Assembly: GCA_003225175.1 (NCBI GenBank)
Contig: QIBA01000071.1
Location: forward strand, 1-64,000
Length of the DNA: 64,000 nt
From: Acidobacteriota bacterium
GTDB lineage: Bacteria > Acidobacteriota > Terriglobia > Terriglobales > Acidobacteriaceae
Direction: 5' to 3'
Shown here: in pieces, positions 34,960 through 43,587 of the stretch
How the letters are laid out: every line of letters begins with the position of its first letter
Position numbering within the stretch: the first letter of the stretch is position 1
Notes under the pieces: generated by a model
What the model was told of the DNA's origin: nothing
What the model saw: only the letters and a program-made list of their open reading frames with translations
Database searches by the model: none
Made by a program: the position numbers and the translations under genes

Positions 34960-36090
34960 TCAGCGGATTACGAGTTCTTTCGATGTCGGGGTGAGCACTT
35001 CACAGCCAGTGTCGGTGACCAGGATCATGTCTTCGATTCGCACGCCTCCCTTACCGGCAACGTAAACTCCTGGTTCGATGGTTATCACCATTCCAGCCTC
35101 CAGCTTCTGCATTTCGCCCTTTGCCAAACGTGGAGACTCGTGAATCTCAATTCCCACCCCGTGTCCCAGCGAGTGGGTAAAATATTTATCCAGTTTGTGC
35201 CCGCGCAATATCTTCCGTGCGGCCGCGTCTACTTGTTGGGCTTCTACCCCGGAGCGAACGGCGGCAATTCCTGCAAGCTGCGCTTCAAGCACTGCCGCAT
35301 ACAGGTTTCGCATCGCCCTATCCGCGCGACCCAGCCATACGGTGCGCGTCATGTCTGAACAATAACCGCCTACTATAACACCATAGTCGAGGACGACGAA
35401 CCCGCGTCCGATTCGGGCCAAGCTCGGTCGCGCATGTGGCAACGCGGAACGAGAGCCTGACGCAACGATCGTGTCAAAACTCATCTTTTCCGCACCCGCT
35501 CGGCGCGCGAGATACTCGACCTCCGCCGCGAGAGAATTTTCTGTTTCTCCAGGCTTGAGTACCCTCAGGACCTCGGGAAATACGCTGGAGGCAAGATTGA
35601 CCGACTTACGGATTTGATCGAGTTCGTTCTCATCCTTTTTTATTCTGAGCCGCTCCACCAACCCGACGGTCTCGATCATTCGGAAGCGAGATTTCGACGC
35701 GACTCGTTCCAGTTCGGAGCTTAGCCGTGCCTCCATCGCCAGAGTTACGTGTTCGCGCTCGATTGCAATGCGGGAGACACTCCGACTCCGCTTAAGCTTC
35801 GCTCCCATCAATCGGGCAGCACTTGCAATCGGAGGAACGGCGTCTACTCGTATTCTTGCGCCTTTGACCTGCTTCTTCGCTTGCTCCGTATAACGTCCGT
35901 CCGTGAAGAACTCCCAGTCTCCGCGGCAACAGCTCAGGACGCCGGAACTCCCGGTGAATCCGCATAAGTATCGAATATTTGCGCCGTGCAGTATAAAGAC
36001 AGCATCTAGACGGTCGCGCTCGAGTTGAGTCTGGAGCTTTTTCAGGCGAGCAAGATGGTTCATTTGATGGATGGCGTGACCACAAAACAT
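34960..36090 (-). CDS. M24 Xaa-Pro aminopeptidase
   Basis: A 376-residue M24 metallopeptidase of PepP/PepQ type, removing N-terminal residues before proline. The N-terminal creatinase-like domain (LARLKKLQTQLERDRLDAVF, YLCGFTGSSGVL) is followed by the metal domain: VLDYGVIVGGYCSDMTRTVW (two Asp), HSLGHGVGIEIHESPRL (His), VITIEPGVYV (Glu) and GGVRIEDMILV (Glu). ATG at 36090 is chosen because GGAGG lies 5 bases before it; ATG at 36063 lacks a ribosome site. The ribosome site lies in the arm of a strong hairpin (36092-36118). First gene of the peptidase-accB-accC group, a neighbourhood common in Gram-positive and Acidobacterial genomes. Confidence 0.93.
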   Translation of the reverse strand: MFCGHAIHQMNHLARLKKLQTQLERDRLDAVFILHGANIRYLCGFTGSSGVLSCCRGDWEFFTDGRYTEQAKKQVKGARIRVDAVPPIASAARLMGAKLKRSRSVSRIAIEREHVTLAMEARLSSELERVASKSRFRMIETVGLVERLRIKKDENELDQIRKSVNLASSVFPEVLRVLKPGETENSLAAEVEYLARRAGAEKMSFDTIVASGSRSALPHARPSLARIGRGFVVLDYGVIVGGYCSDMTRTVWLGRADRAMRNLYAAVLEAQLAGIAAVRSGVEAQQVDAAARKILRGHKLDKYFTHSLGHGVGIEIHESPRLAKGEMQKLEAGMVITIEPGVYVAGKGGVRIEDMILVTDTGCEVLTPTSKELVIR

Positions 36091-36091
36091 C

Positions 36092-36118
36092 GGGCCTCCA
36101 GTACTGTACCGGAGGCCC
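36092..36118 (-). promoter_or_regulatory. Stem-loop that covers the peptidase ribosome site
   Basis: GGGCCTCC and GGAGGCCC pair perfectly over 8 bp around an 11-base loop that itself holds GTAC/GTAC. On the minus strand the 3' arm contains the GGAGG ribosome site of the M24 peptidase gene. The hairpin may end pilQ transcription in part, or hide the ribosome site. Confidence 0.55.
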
Positions 36119-36140
36119 TCGGCGAACGAGCTGCCCAGGT

Positions 36141-38573
36141 TTAGGACTGAAGGATTCTTGGCGTAATGAAGAAGATCAGTTCCTGGGTCGAGGTGCTGAC
36201 TGCCTTCCGCTTGAACAGATTTCCCAATATCGGAAGATCCCCAAGCAGAGGAACTTGCTGGCGGGAGATGGTATCTGCGGTCTGGATCACGCCGCCGATT
36301 ACGACCGTTCCACCGTCTGATACGAGTACCTGCGTGGTCGCCTGTTGCGTGATCAGCTCAGGATTGCCGGCAACCTGCTGTCCGAAGTTCGGAGTGGTGT
36401 TCTCCACATCAACGTTCAGGAAGATCGTATTGTCAGAGGTAATCTGCGGCTGGACTTGCAGCCGGAGGAATGCATCCACATATGTGGTCGTAGGCGGACC
36501 ACCCAATTGCGCTGCAGTCACAACCGGAATGCGGACGCCTTGACGAACGAGCGCTTGAATGTTGCTTTGAGTGACGACTCGCGGACGCGAGAGAATCTTG
36601 ATCAACCCACGGTCTTCTGCAGCTGTAAGAATCACATCAAGCCGGTAATTGTTCGTGGCGTTGATGAAGCTTAGGCCAGTGGTTGCGCCCACTGCTGGAA
36701 AGTTGCTGAACAGTGGAATCTGGTTGCCTCCAACGATGATGTATTTCGGCGCAGTGATTCCCGTGGCCTGAAGTGGCGACGATCCCACTATGCCGGCCCC
36801 GCCCACAGCCGAGACGTTGTTTCCGTACCCAAATCCAACCTGAGCTCCAAGATCGCGTGCGAAGCTGCGTGTAGCAGCCACGACGCGAGCCTCGATTTCA
36901 ACCTGCTGTGTCTTACGATCGAGTTCCTTTACCAGCCGATCGAGTCCCGGGATTACGCTCGGGATATCTTGGATAATCAGCGAATTCGTGCGATCGTCGG
37001 CTATGATGTCGCCGCGCTTGGAGAGGAATGCCTTTAAAGTCGGGACAATGGTCTTGGCCGATGCATAGCTTAGATAACGGGTGACTGTGACGCGATCAAC
37101 GGCCAGTGCTTGAGCTTCCTGCGTTGCACGCAGAGCGTCGGCTTCCCTGCGCAAAGTGTCGGGTAGCGCGATACGCAGCACGTTGCCGTTCAACTGGCAT
37201 TGCAGCCCATTATTCTGCAGCACGATGGCGAGCGCCTGGTCCCAAGGTACGTCATCAAGCACGATTGTCAAGGTTCCATTGACACCGGGATCCAGAACTA
37301 CGTTCAGCCCGCTGATTTCATGAATCAGGCGGAAGAAGTCTTTAAGATCGACGTCCTTCAGATTTACCGAAATGGGCTCGCCGGTGTAACGACCTGTGTT
37401 GCAATTCTGAGTTGCCGCCGCTGCCGCCATTGCCTGACCGCCACTGGGCTGCGCTGCTTGCATCATTGCAGCTTGCAGCACCTGCGGCTTTATCTCGGCG
37501 TGACTCGGACCTGCAGAAAGAGGAATTTCGACCTGAGGCGCAGCACCCAGAATTTTAGCTGCCTCTGAAGCCCGCTCAGTGGCTGTTTTCTCCTGCGCCG
37601 GCTGCTGCTCTCGAGTTACTTCGTGATACTGCGGCTGTACGACCACAAAGTCCTGAGCCTGTGGCTTCACTGCAGCAGTGGCGGATGTCCCGTTACTGCG
37701 ACGACTGGATGTGACCGTGCCCGGCATAGAAGGCATGCTGCCATCCGCCAAAGCCGCTCCTCGAGCCGCCAGCGGCCGGAGCTTAACCACTAGCTTGTCG
37801 CTTAGATTCGCGAGCTGAAAATCTTGCGGCGATTTCAGATCCAGTACTACGCGCGTCGTAGGCGGCTCGGCTTGATACTGCGACATCCGCACCATGTTCA
37901 CATCGGCGGCGTGTACAGGAATGTTATGCGGACGTGATTCTGGTACGGCGTTGGGAAGGTCGATCACCAGGCGATCCGGCGACTTCAGAGTCAACACCTT
38001 CGGCGTGAGGACTCCACTGATTCGAATTTCTACATTCGTGCCCTCGTGTCCGCGAACCACCGAGATTCCCCGGACCCGCGCAACTGGTGCATTCGCGTAC
38101 ATTGCTGCGGGTTTCACTGGGGAAGGGCGCGAGAAGCTTGTGCTTGCAGTTTCTCCAGCTTTATCTGTCGAAGCTATTGGCAGCGAGTCGGTACTCACTG
38201 ACACCAGCACTGCATTCTGTTCGTTGGACAGCTGTACGCTGGCATGTGAAGCGAGAGTCAACTCAACTCGGGCGATCTGGCTTCCATTGGCGGCTTTGTA
38301 GGAGTGGACCTGATATGAGCTGATTCCGGGAATGCTGACGGTATGAGTATTAGTGTCGAGTGTGCCGACATCTACGCCGGGGAAATCGACCAGCAATAAG
38401 TTGTCGACTGGCCTATATTCGTTGTGAGTAAGAGCGCCATTCGCGCGGATGGTGACGACAGCAGCGTTGCCATTACTTTGAACGCTGATGTCCGTCAACC
38501 GCGAATCGGCAGCGGCAAGCGCGGTCAGCAAGGGAACCGCCAGCGCCACACTCAGAAGTTGCTTCAGCCTCAT
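36141..38573 (-). CDS. pilQ: Type IV pilus secretin PilQ
   Basis: An 810-residue outer-membrane secretin. Signal peptide 1-22 (ending TALAAA), two AMIN domains (about 25-110 and 165-270) for peptidoglycan binding, a Ala/Gln-rich linker, an STN/N0 domain near 395-450 (ISVNLKDVDLKDFFRLIHEISG), a secretin N1 domain (about 480-550), and the C-terminal secretin barrel (about 565-808) with VEIEARVVAATRSFARDLG, VQPQITSDNTIFLNVDVEN and VPLLGDLPILGNLFKRK, the secretin signature. It forms the gated pore for the pilus. Last gene of the pilMNOPQ operon; a 326-base spacer separates it from pilP. Confidence 0.96.
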   Translation of the reverse strand: MRLKQLLSVALAVPLLTALAAADSRLTDISVQSNGNAAVVTIRANGALTHNEYRPVDNLLLVDFPGVDVGTLDTNTHTVSIPGISSYQVHSYKAANGSQIARVELTLASHASVQLSNEQNAVLVSVSTDSLPIASTDKAGETASTSFSRPSPVKPAAMYANAPVARVRGISVVRGHEGTNVEIRISGVLTPKVLTLKSPDRLVIDLPNAVPESRPHNIPVHAADVNMVRMSQYQAEPPTTRVVLDLKSPQDFQLANLSDKLVVKLRPLAARGAALADGSMPSMPGTVTSSRRSNGTSATAAVKPQAQDFVVVQPQYHEVTREQQPAQEKTATERASEAAKILGAAPQVEIPLSAGPSHAEIKPQVLQAAMMQAAQPSGGQAMAAAAATQNCNTGRYTGEPISVNLKDVDLKDFFRLIHEISGLNVVLDPGVNGTLTIVLDDVPWDQALAIVLQNNGLQCQLNGNVLRIALPDTLRREADALRATQEAQALAVDRVTVTRYLSYASAKTIVPTLKAFLSKRGDIIADDRTNSLIIQDIPSVIPGLDRLVKELDRKTQQVEIEARVVAATRSFARDLGAQVGFGYGNNVSAVGGAGIVGSSPLQATGITAPKYIIVGGNQIPLFSNFPAVGATTGLSFINATNNYRLDVILTAAEDRGLIKILSRPRVVTQSNIQALVRQGVRIPVVTAAQLGGPPTTTYVDAFLRLQVQPQITSDNTIFLNVDVENTTPNFGQQVAGNPELITQQATTQVLVSDGGTVVIGGVIQTADTISRQQVPLLGDLPILGNLFKRKAVSTSTQELIFFITPRILQS

Positions 38574-38899
38574 CTCTATCTCTCCTCACGGTCCGATATT
38601 TCTACCGAACGCGGCGCGGATTGAAGGCCCAGGAATCACATTCCCATTTAGGACCTGCTACCGCTTTTGGAATTTGCCCACCGCGCAATCCAGGTTATGA
38701 AGCACGCGGTTACTACCATCCCAGGAACTTTGGCCGGACTCCACTCTCAAGCGGATTTGCTGCAACTGCTTTGAAACCCGACGCGAGCCTTCGTGCGATT
38801 CACAGGCAGGATCCATCTATGTGTACTAACTTGGTTCCGCTTCCAGAGTCCGCACTGGGACATGAAAGCACTCTTACATACTTGATGCCTGCGCGCTTA
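38574..38899. other. Non-coding spacer between pilP and pilQ
   Basis: A 326-base spacer inside the pil operon with no supported gene on either strand. I see no strong hairpin or known element, apart from possible promoter sequences for pilQ that I cannot define. Confidence 0.4.
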
Positions 38900-39712
38900 C
38901 TAAACCGCCGGGGCAGAAACCTTCTTGACAACCTCCTTGGAGATGGGCCGTCCGAGGATGTCGTTACTCTCTTCTCTAAACACCACGCTATCTCCGGTGA
39001 TCTTTACAACGCTACCGTTGAACAGCGAATCACGTTCATGCAGCACATAAGGCCGTTTTGAGATGTTCTCGACCAGTGCAAAATTTCCCGACTTCATCTG
39101 CACGATGCCTTTGAGCACGATCTGATCGACGATCAGGCATTTCTTTCCCGTTGTGCAGCCCGCACCCGGGCCGTGAGCGCCCGACGCCAGTGGGCTCACA
39201 AAGGGATCGCGTTTGCCCGGACTCGGCAGTTTCCTCGGCGCGCTTTCAACTACTTCGGAGGACGGCTCTTTCTTCACTTCCGCAGGCTTGGTGTTTTCCG
39301 GTTTCGGAGCGGCTTTGGCTTGCACTGGTGCGGCTTGTTTCGGCGCTGCCTTTTGCGACGCCGGCGTCTTTGCCTGCGGCTTGGCAGCTTGCGTCTTTGC
39401 TGGTTGAGCAGCGGCTTTTGCCTGTGTTTTCGCAGTCTGAGTAGAAGTTTTCGCTTGCGCTTTGGCGGGTTGAGCTGGGGTTGGCTGCGCAGCCGACTTG
39501 CCTTGCGTCTTTGCCGGTTGCGTGGGGGGCTGCGCGGACTTCGCCTTTGGCTTGAATGGATTCTTGGCTGGAGACTTCGTCGCGCCTGCATCCTTCTTTG
39601 GCGCCTGTATTTGAGGAGGATTCGGCTGTACCGTCTGAGAAGCGGGAGCCGTCTGGGCAGCTAGCGCTCCTGCCAGAAGTGCAGTCGCAACAATGTGAGC
39701 TGTGACTTTCAT
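38900..39712 (-). CDS. pilP: PilP-like pilus assembly protein with Lys/Ala/Pro/Gln-rich linker
   Basis: A 270-residue protein: signal peptide (about 1-19), a very long low-complexity region rich in Ala, Lys, Gln and Pro (about 25-145, repeated AKTQAK/QPAK units), and a C-terminal PilP domain (about 155-262) with SPGKRDPFVSP, VDQIVLKGIVQMKSGNFALVE and YVLHERDSLFNGSVVKI. PilP links the inner-membrane PilMNO complex to the PilQ secretin. Typical PilP is about 175 residues, so the spacer is enlarged. The name rests on the domain plus position between pilO and pilQ. Confidence 0.87.
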   Translation of the reverse strand: MKVTAHIVATALLAGALAAQTAPASQTVQPNPPQIQAPKKDAGATKSPAKNPFKPKAKSAQPPTQPAKTQGKSAAQPTPAQPAKAQAKTSTQTAKTQAKAAAQPAKTQAAKPQAKTPASQKAAPKQAAPVQAKAAPKPENTKPAEVKKEPSSEVVESAPRKLPSPGKRDPFVSPLASGAHGPGAGCTTGKKCLIVDQIVLKGIVQMKSGNFALVENISKRPYVLHERDSLFNGSVVKITGDSVVFREESNDILGRPISKEVVKKVSAPAV

Positions 39713-39727
39713 GTGTCTCCTCGTTGT

Positions 39728-40393
39728 TTAGCTCGCTTTCTTTCCCGGCGCCTGACCGGAAGCCGCTGCCGTCGCTGCAGGCGCGGCTGGCGCAGGCTTA
39801 GACGGAGAGCTGAAGAAAGTCTTCGCCGTGCAGGAAACTGTTACGGTTTCCCCGGGAGCATAGTCATACTTCCGTCTCACAGCAGATTGTTTACTTTGAA
39901 TTCCGGCCATGCGCAGATTGTCAACGTTGATGATTCGTTCGCTGGTTCCTACGCGCTCGAAGAATTTCAACATGGCGAAATACGGCCCATCGAGTTCCAA
40001 ATCGAACGGAACTTCGGTGTAGTACTGCTTGGCCACAATGGGCTTCGCCAGATAATCGCGAATCTCAACTCCCGCCTGCTGAGCGTTCTGTTGCAAGTCA
40101 CGCATGAACTGGTCCGCTGTCTTCTGATCTGGAACGATCTGCTTTTGCCGGTCCATCTGCCGCTGCAAGGATTCGATCTGCAGCTCGATTTCCTTGAGCT
40201 GCGATTCATAAGGTTTCATGCGCGCATTTTCTGCCTGCAGCACTTTCAATTTCGCTATGGATGCATCGTTCGCTGCGCGCATTGCCTCGAATCCTGGAAC
40301 TGGACCGTACCAGGCGCCGGCAAAAATTGCGGCGCCCACCACCGCGAAGATCACGAAGCGTGCCAAGAATGGAAGTTGATTGAATTTTTCCAT
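39728..40393 (-). CDS. pilO: Type IV pilus inner-membrane protein PilO
   Basis: A 221-residue protein with a short cytoplasmic start, a membrane helix at about 11-31 (FVIFAVVGAAIFAGAWYG), a coiled coil (about 40-92, ENARMKPYESQLKEIELQIES), and a periplasmic ferredoxin-like domain including PFDLELDGPYFAMLKFFERVG, a PilO hallmark. The start at 40393 is set by a GGAGA site; an upstream in-frame start overlaps pilN. It pairs with PilN in the alignment complex. Confidence 0.92.
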   Translation of the reverse strand: MEKFNQLPFLARFVIFAVVGAAIFAGAWYGPVPGFEAMRAANDASIAKLKVLQAENARMKPYESQLKEIELQIESLQRQMDRQKQIVPDQKTADQFMRDLQQNAQQAGVEIRDYLAKPIVAKQYYTEVPFDLELDGPYFAMLKFFERVGTSERIINVDNLRMAGIQSKQSAVRRKYDYAPGETVTVSCTAKTFFSSPSKPAPAAPAATAAASGQAPGKKAS

Positions 40394-40410
40394 GATGATT
40401 CTCCGTGCCG

Positions 40411-41028
40411 CTACGACTTCTTTCCGGCTGCATTCGGCGGCAGCTTCTCGCAAATTAAGCTGAAATTGAATGCCTGCAGTTTTTTCTCTGCCTCATCCTG
40501 ATAGGCTTCCTTGATTTCGACCGTCTTGAAATATCCGGTCTTCATCAGATTCGTCATCAGGTTGGCCACCGCATTGGAACTCAGCGCTGTACCCTCCACA
40601 TTCACATTGTTTCCAGCGTCGCTCATGGCAACGAGCCACACTTCATCGGTGTTGTTCACGGTGGCGCTGACGGTTGTCAGTAAGTCGACCGGACCTGACT
40701 GGCTGGCGCGCAGCGAATCGATAATCTTGACGCGTTGTTCGTACTCGTCTCTGACTGCCTGACGCTGCTCGAATCGAGCCTTAGTCTGCGCCAGTTGCTG
40801 TGCCTCCCGCTGAGCAGCATCCATTTGCTTCTTGATCTCGAGCGCCTGGTTGTTCAGTTGAGTTTGATACCACCAGATCGAGCCGACGGTGATGGCAAGA
40901 ACGATGATGGCCGCCATTGCATTCGAAGAATTCGGCGAGCCTCCACTCTCGAATTCGATGGCCGTTGTTGCCATCGCGGAACGTCTGCTTTTCGGTTTCG
41001 ATTTGCCAAGAAGGTTGATGCGAATCAT
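40411..41028 (-). CDS. pilN: Type IV pilus inner-membrane protein PilN
   Basis: A 205-residue protein that begins MIRINLLGKSK, the conserved cytoplasmic INLL motif that docks on PilM, followed by a membrane helix at about 38-55 (AMAAIIVLAITVGSIWW), a coiled coil (about 58-105) and a periplasmic Fimbrial_assembly domain. Its ATG overlaps the pilM stop by 4 bases. Confidence 0.94.
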   Translation of the reverse strand: MIRINLLGKSKPKSRRSAMATTAIEFESGGSPNSSNAMAAIIVLAITVGSIWWYQTQLNNQALEIKKQMDAAQREAQQLAQTKARFEQRQAVRDEYEQRVKIIDSLRASQSGPVDLLTTVSATVNNTDEVWLVAMSDAGNNVNVEGTALSSNAVANLMTNLMKTGYFKTVEIKEAYQDEAEKKLQAFNFSLICEKLPPNAAGKKS

Positions 41029-42074
41029 AGCGACTCAAAACTCCTAAGGGCGAGTCCCACGGCCACTGCGAGCTGCCCCGCGTTCTCCCCAACAAAATCT
41101 CCAGCGCCATTCGCCTGAATGCGCTGGAACGGATTCAGGATCTCCACCGGCATCGAAAATTCCTGGCGCAAAGCCTCTGTCAGACCGGGAACTGCTGAGG
41201 AACCGCCCGCGAGATAAATCTTTTCAATGTGCGACCCCGCTGCTGTAGCACGGAAGAAATCAAACGTCTTCTGGATTTCGAGAACGATGATTTCCGTCAC
41301 CTGCTTCAATATGGGAAGCTTTGCATCGGGACTCACCTTCCCGATCGTCTCTCCCATCTTCAGAGCTTCAGCATCGTCAAAGCTGAGATCGAGCTCTTTC
41401 TGCAGCGAGTCCGTGTACTGATTGCCGCCAACACTGACATCGCGCGTAAACAACGGCGTGCTGCCCTTGACGATGTTGATGTTCATCACACTCGCGCCAA
41501 TGTTCAGCAACGCAACGGTAGAAGTGGGGGAGGGCTCGTAGTTGTACTCGTAGCAGTTCTGCAGAGCGAAGGCGTCGATATCGACCACTTCGGGAATTTT
41601 CCCAGAGAGCGAAAGAACGTTCGTGTAGTTAAGGATCTTGTCTTTCTTCACTGCCGCCAGCAGTACGTCCATCTGCGGCTCATTGGCATTCTCCGAGAGC
41701 ACCTGGTAGTCGATGTTCACGTCGTTCATGTCGAACGGGATGTACTGCGCAGCTTCCGTCTGCAGGAGCTCAGGCACTTCGCTTTCGGGCACGGTCTGCA
41801 TCGAGATCTTCTTTACGATTACCGAGTGACCGCTAACCGCGGTCGCGACCAGCTTCGACCCGAACTTGCGCTCGGAGAAGAGCTTGGAGATAGCGCTCGA
41901 GACGCTGCCTGAGTCGACGATCATGGAGTCCACCACGATGTCCGAGCCGAGCCGCTCCATACCCAGGTGAGCCACCTGGATCTCGCCCTTGACCTTCTTC
42001 AGCTCAACGGCCTTAATGCTGCTGGAGCCGATATCCAACCCAACAATTGTTCTCGACGATCCAAATCCGAACAT
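41025..42074 (-). CDS. pilM: Type IV pilus actin-like ATPase PilM
   Basis: A 349-residue FtsA/actin-like protein: GLDIGSSSIKAVEL (phosphate-1 motif), VATAVSGHSVIVKKI, QTEAAQYIPFDMNDVNIDYQ, NIGASVMNI (phosphate-2), EILVF-type GGSSAVPGLTEAL (adenosine motif), and LNPFQRI near the end. It binds the PilN N-terminus on the cytoplasmic face of the membrane. First structural gene of the operon, 11 bases after the HTH gene. Confidence 0.95.
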   Translation of the reverse strand: MFGFGSSRTIVGLDIGSSSIKAVELKKVKGEIQVAHLGMERLGSDIVVDSMIVDSGSVSSAISKLFSERKFGSKLVATAVSGHSVIVKKISMQTVPESEVPELLQTEAAQYIPFDMNDVNIDYQVLSENANEPQMDVLLAAVKKDKILNYTNVLSLSGKIPEVVDIDAFALQNCYEYNYEPSPTSTVALLNIGASVMNINIVKGSTPLFTRDVSVGGNQYTDSLQKELDLSFDDAEALKMGETIGKVSPDAKLPILKQVTEIIVLEIQKTFDFFRATAAGSHIEKIYLAGGSSAVPGLTEALRQEFSMPVEILNPFQRIQANGAGDFVGENAGQLAVAVGLALRSFESL

Positions 42075-42085
42075 TCTTTGCCTCG

Positions 42086-42328
42086 CTATTGGCCGATGGC
42101 GGCCCGTGCGGCCCGCGGCCTCTTCTTAGTCGTGCTCTTCGCTTCCCCGACTGAGCTCTTCTCTTCCATCCACTGGTCGAGAATCGTCTTCTTGAATTTC
42201 CAGCGGTTGCCCAGTTTGAAAGCCGGGATTTTCTCTTCGTAAACGTATTTGTAGAGCGTGTCGGGACTAACGCCCAGGTACTGCGAAGCCTGGCGAATAT
42301 TCATCACTTCACGCGAATCTGCACCCAT
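42086..42328 (-). CDS. Excisionase-type HTH protein heading the pil operon
   Basis: An 80-residue protein with an MerR/excisionase-like winged HTH (about 8-57): VMNIRQASQYLGVSPDTLYKYV and KIPAFKLGNRWKFKKTILDQWM. The tail is basic (TTKKRPRAARAAIG). Such domains bind DNA and may act as phage excisionases or small regulators. It lies 11 bases upstream of pilM on the same strand, so it is most likely part of the pil operon and could regulate it. No phage or integrase genes are near. Confidence 0.8.
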   Translation of the reverse strand: MGADSREVMNIRQASQYLGVSPDTLYKYVYEEKIPAFKLGNRWKFKKTILDQWMEEKSSVGEAKSTTKKRPRAARAAIGQ

Positions 42329-42883
42329 AAATGCCTAGACCTTTCCACGAATGTTGCTTCCCTGAATCGAACTCCACGGGAATTGCCTCATCGGACTGGG
42401 GCCTGAAGAGGAAGAGTCCTCTGCTTTCTCGGGGGGGAAACTTAAGGTAGGCGTGTTATACCCCGGTTGCTCCGGGGTGTGTCAAGGGAGAGTTCCGTGT
42501 TTCTTCCGGGTTTTATCCCGTTTTCTTCGGATTTTCGTACATGTACCTTGGTGCTCCCGGCGACATACTGTGCTTCTCGCAAAGGCCGATCACAATCCGT
42601 AGTGGTATTGATGCACATTGGACGGAAAGAAGACCGAGCCCTTTCGTAAGTCAGCCCTAAAACGCGCGAGGCATACCACTTAGGACAGTGAATCGGGGGT
42701 AGCGGACAGGCACAGCGAGGAGGTTTACTGCCAGAGAGGGCGTTTGGTTTATCAATTCGGCCGGTGGTAGCTCCTGACTCAGTAGCTGATTAAGGAACCA
42801 AATGAGTTAAGCGCCAGAATAATAAGGGACCTAGAGGGACCGCCGGCAGCCTCTCGGCAGGCCTTTGGTGTTATGTTCCAGAT
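42329..42883. other. Promoter region upstream of the pil operon with a GC hairpin
   Basis: A 555-base stretch with no supported gene. It contains the strong hairpin ACCCCGG-TTGCT-CCGGGGT at about 42460-42478. Being upstream of the HTH-pilMNOPQ transcript, it is expected to hold its promoter and leader, but no convincing -35/-10 pair was defined. Confidence 0.45.
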
Positions 42884-43138
42884 TTATTGCTTCTGACTGG
42901 CTACTGCTGCAAAGTTCGCCTGAAGATCCAGCAGGTCTTCCAGCACCCGCTTACGCCGTTCGGCTTCTCTCGCACGTCCAGAGAGGCTGGCGAGCAACTC
43001 AAGATCCACAGACCTTGCATCATGCTGCAACTGACAGCATTGCTCGAATAATTCACGATTTAAGCGCGCCGAAAGAAGCCTCAGCTTTTCAAGTTCGCAA
43101 GCGGCCTTCCTGGCGTCGATCAGTGGGGGGACCGACAT
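42884..43138 (-). CDS. Small helical hypothetical protein
   Basis: An 84-residue helical, coiled-coil-rich protein (LIDARKAACELEKLRLLSAR, then LSGRAREAERRKRVLEDLLD). No signal peptide. It could be a flagellar/pilus-type or scaffold-like small protein, but no family was recognised. ATG at 43138 is assumed; a longer frame upstream has poor coding character. Confidence 0.4.
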   Translation of the reverse strand: MSVPPLIDARKAACELEKLRLLSARLNRELFEQCCQLQHDARSVDLELLASLSGRAREAERRKRVLEDLLDLQANFAAVASQKQ

Positions 43139-43587
43139 CGCATGCCTCAAAAGAAAATCAGAAAATCGTTTGTTGCTGATTTCGAAGAAGAAGAAGTGAG
43201 CCCGAGCGTTTGCGGCTCTGTTTTCCTGGCGCTTCTGCCTTTCAGTAAATACGACGCCAAGATGCGCCACCGCGTTGCTGCCAAAATTCGGTGCACTAGC
43301 ACTTTCGCGGTTGCAAATGGATGGGTCTTTATGACTCCACAGCAGACGGTACTGACGTCGAAATGCTCCAGCCGATTGCCTCTCAGCCAATTTTTCCCAC
43401 CGTCAGCATATCCTTCAGAATTCCTGATACTCGCGAATCGTCGGTATTCATGCGGGTTCCAGAATCAAAAGATTCTGCACGGAGAAATTTCCTGCCCTTT
43501 TCCTGAGGCAGGGAATCGGGCGAGCAGCAAAGGATGCGTCTAGGCGTATGAATGCGATGCGAGAGTCGGCGCAGCGTCGAAGGTGAG
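43139..43587. other. Gene-free stretch
   Basis: Between the small helical protein and the HTH-TPR regulator; only short shadow ORFs on both strands. Nothing else was seen except A/G-rich runs near 43185. Confidence 0.35.
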
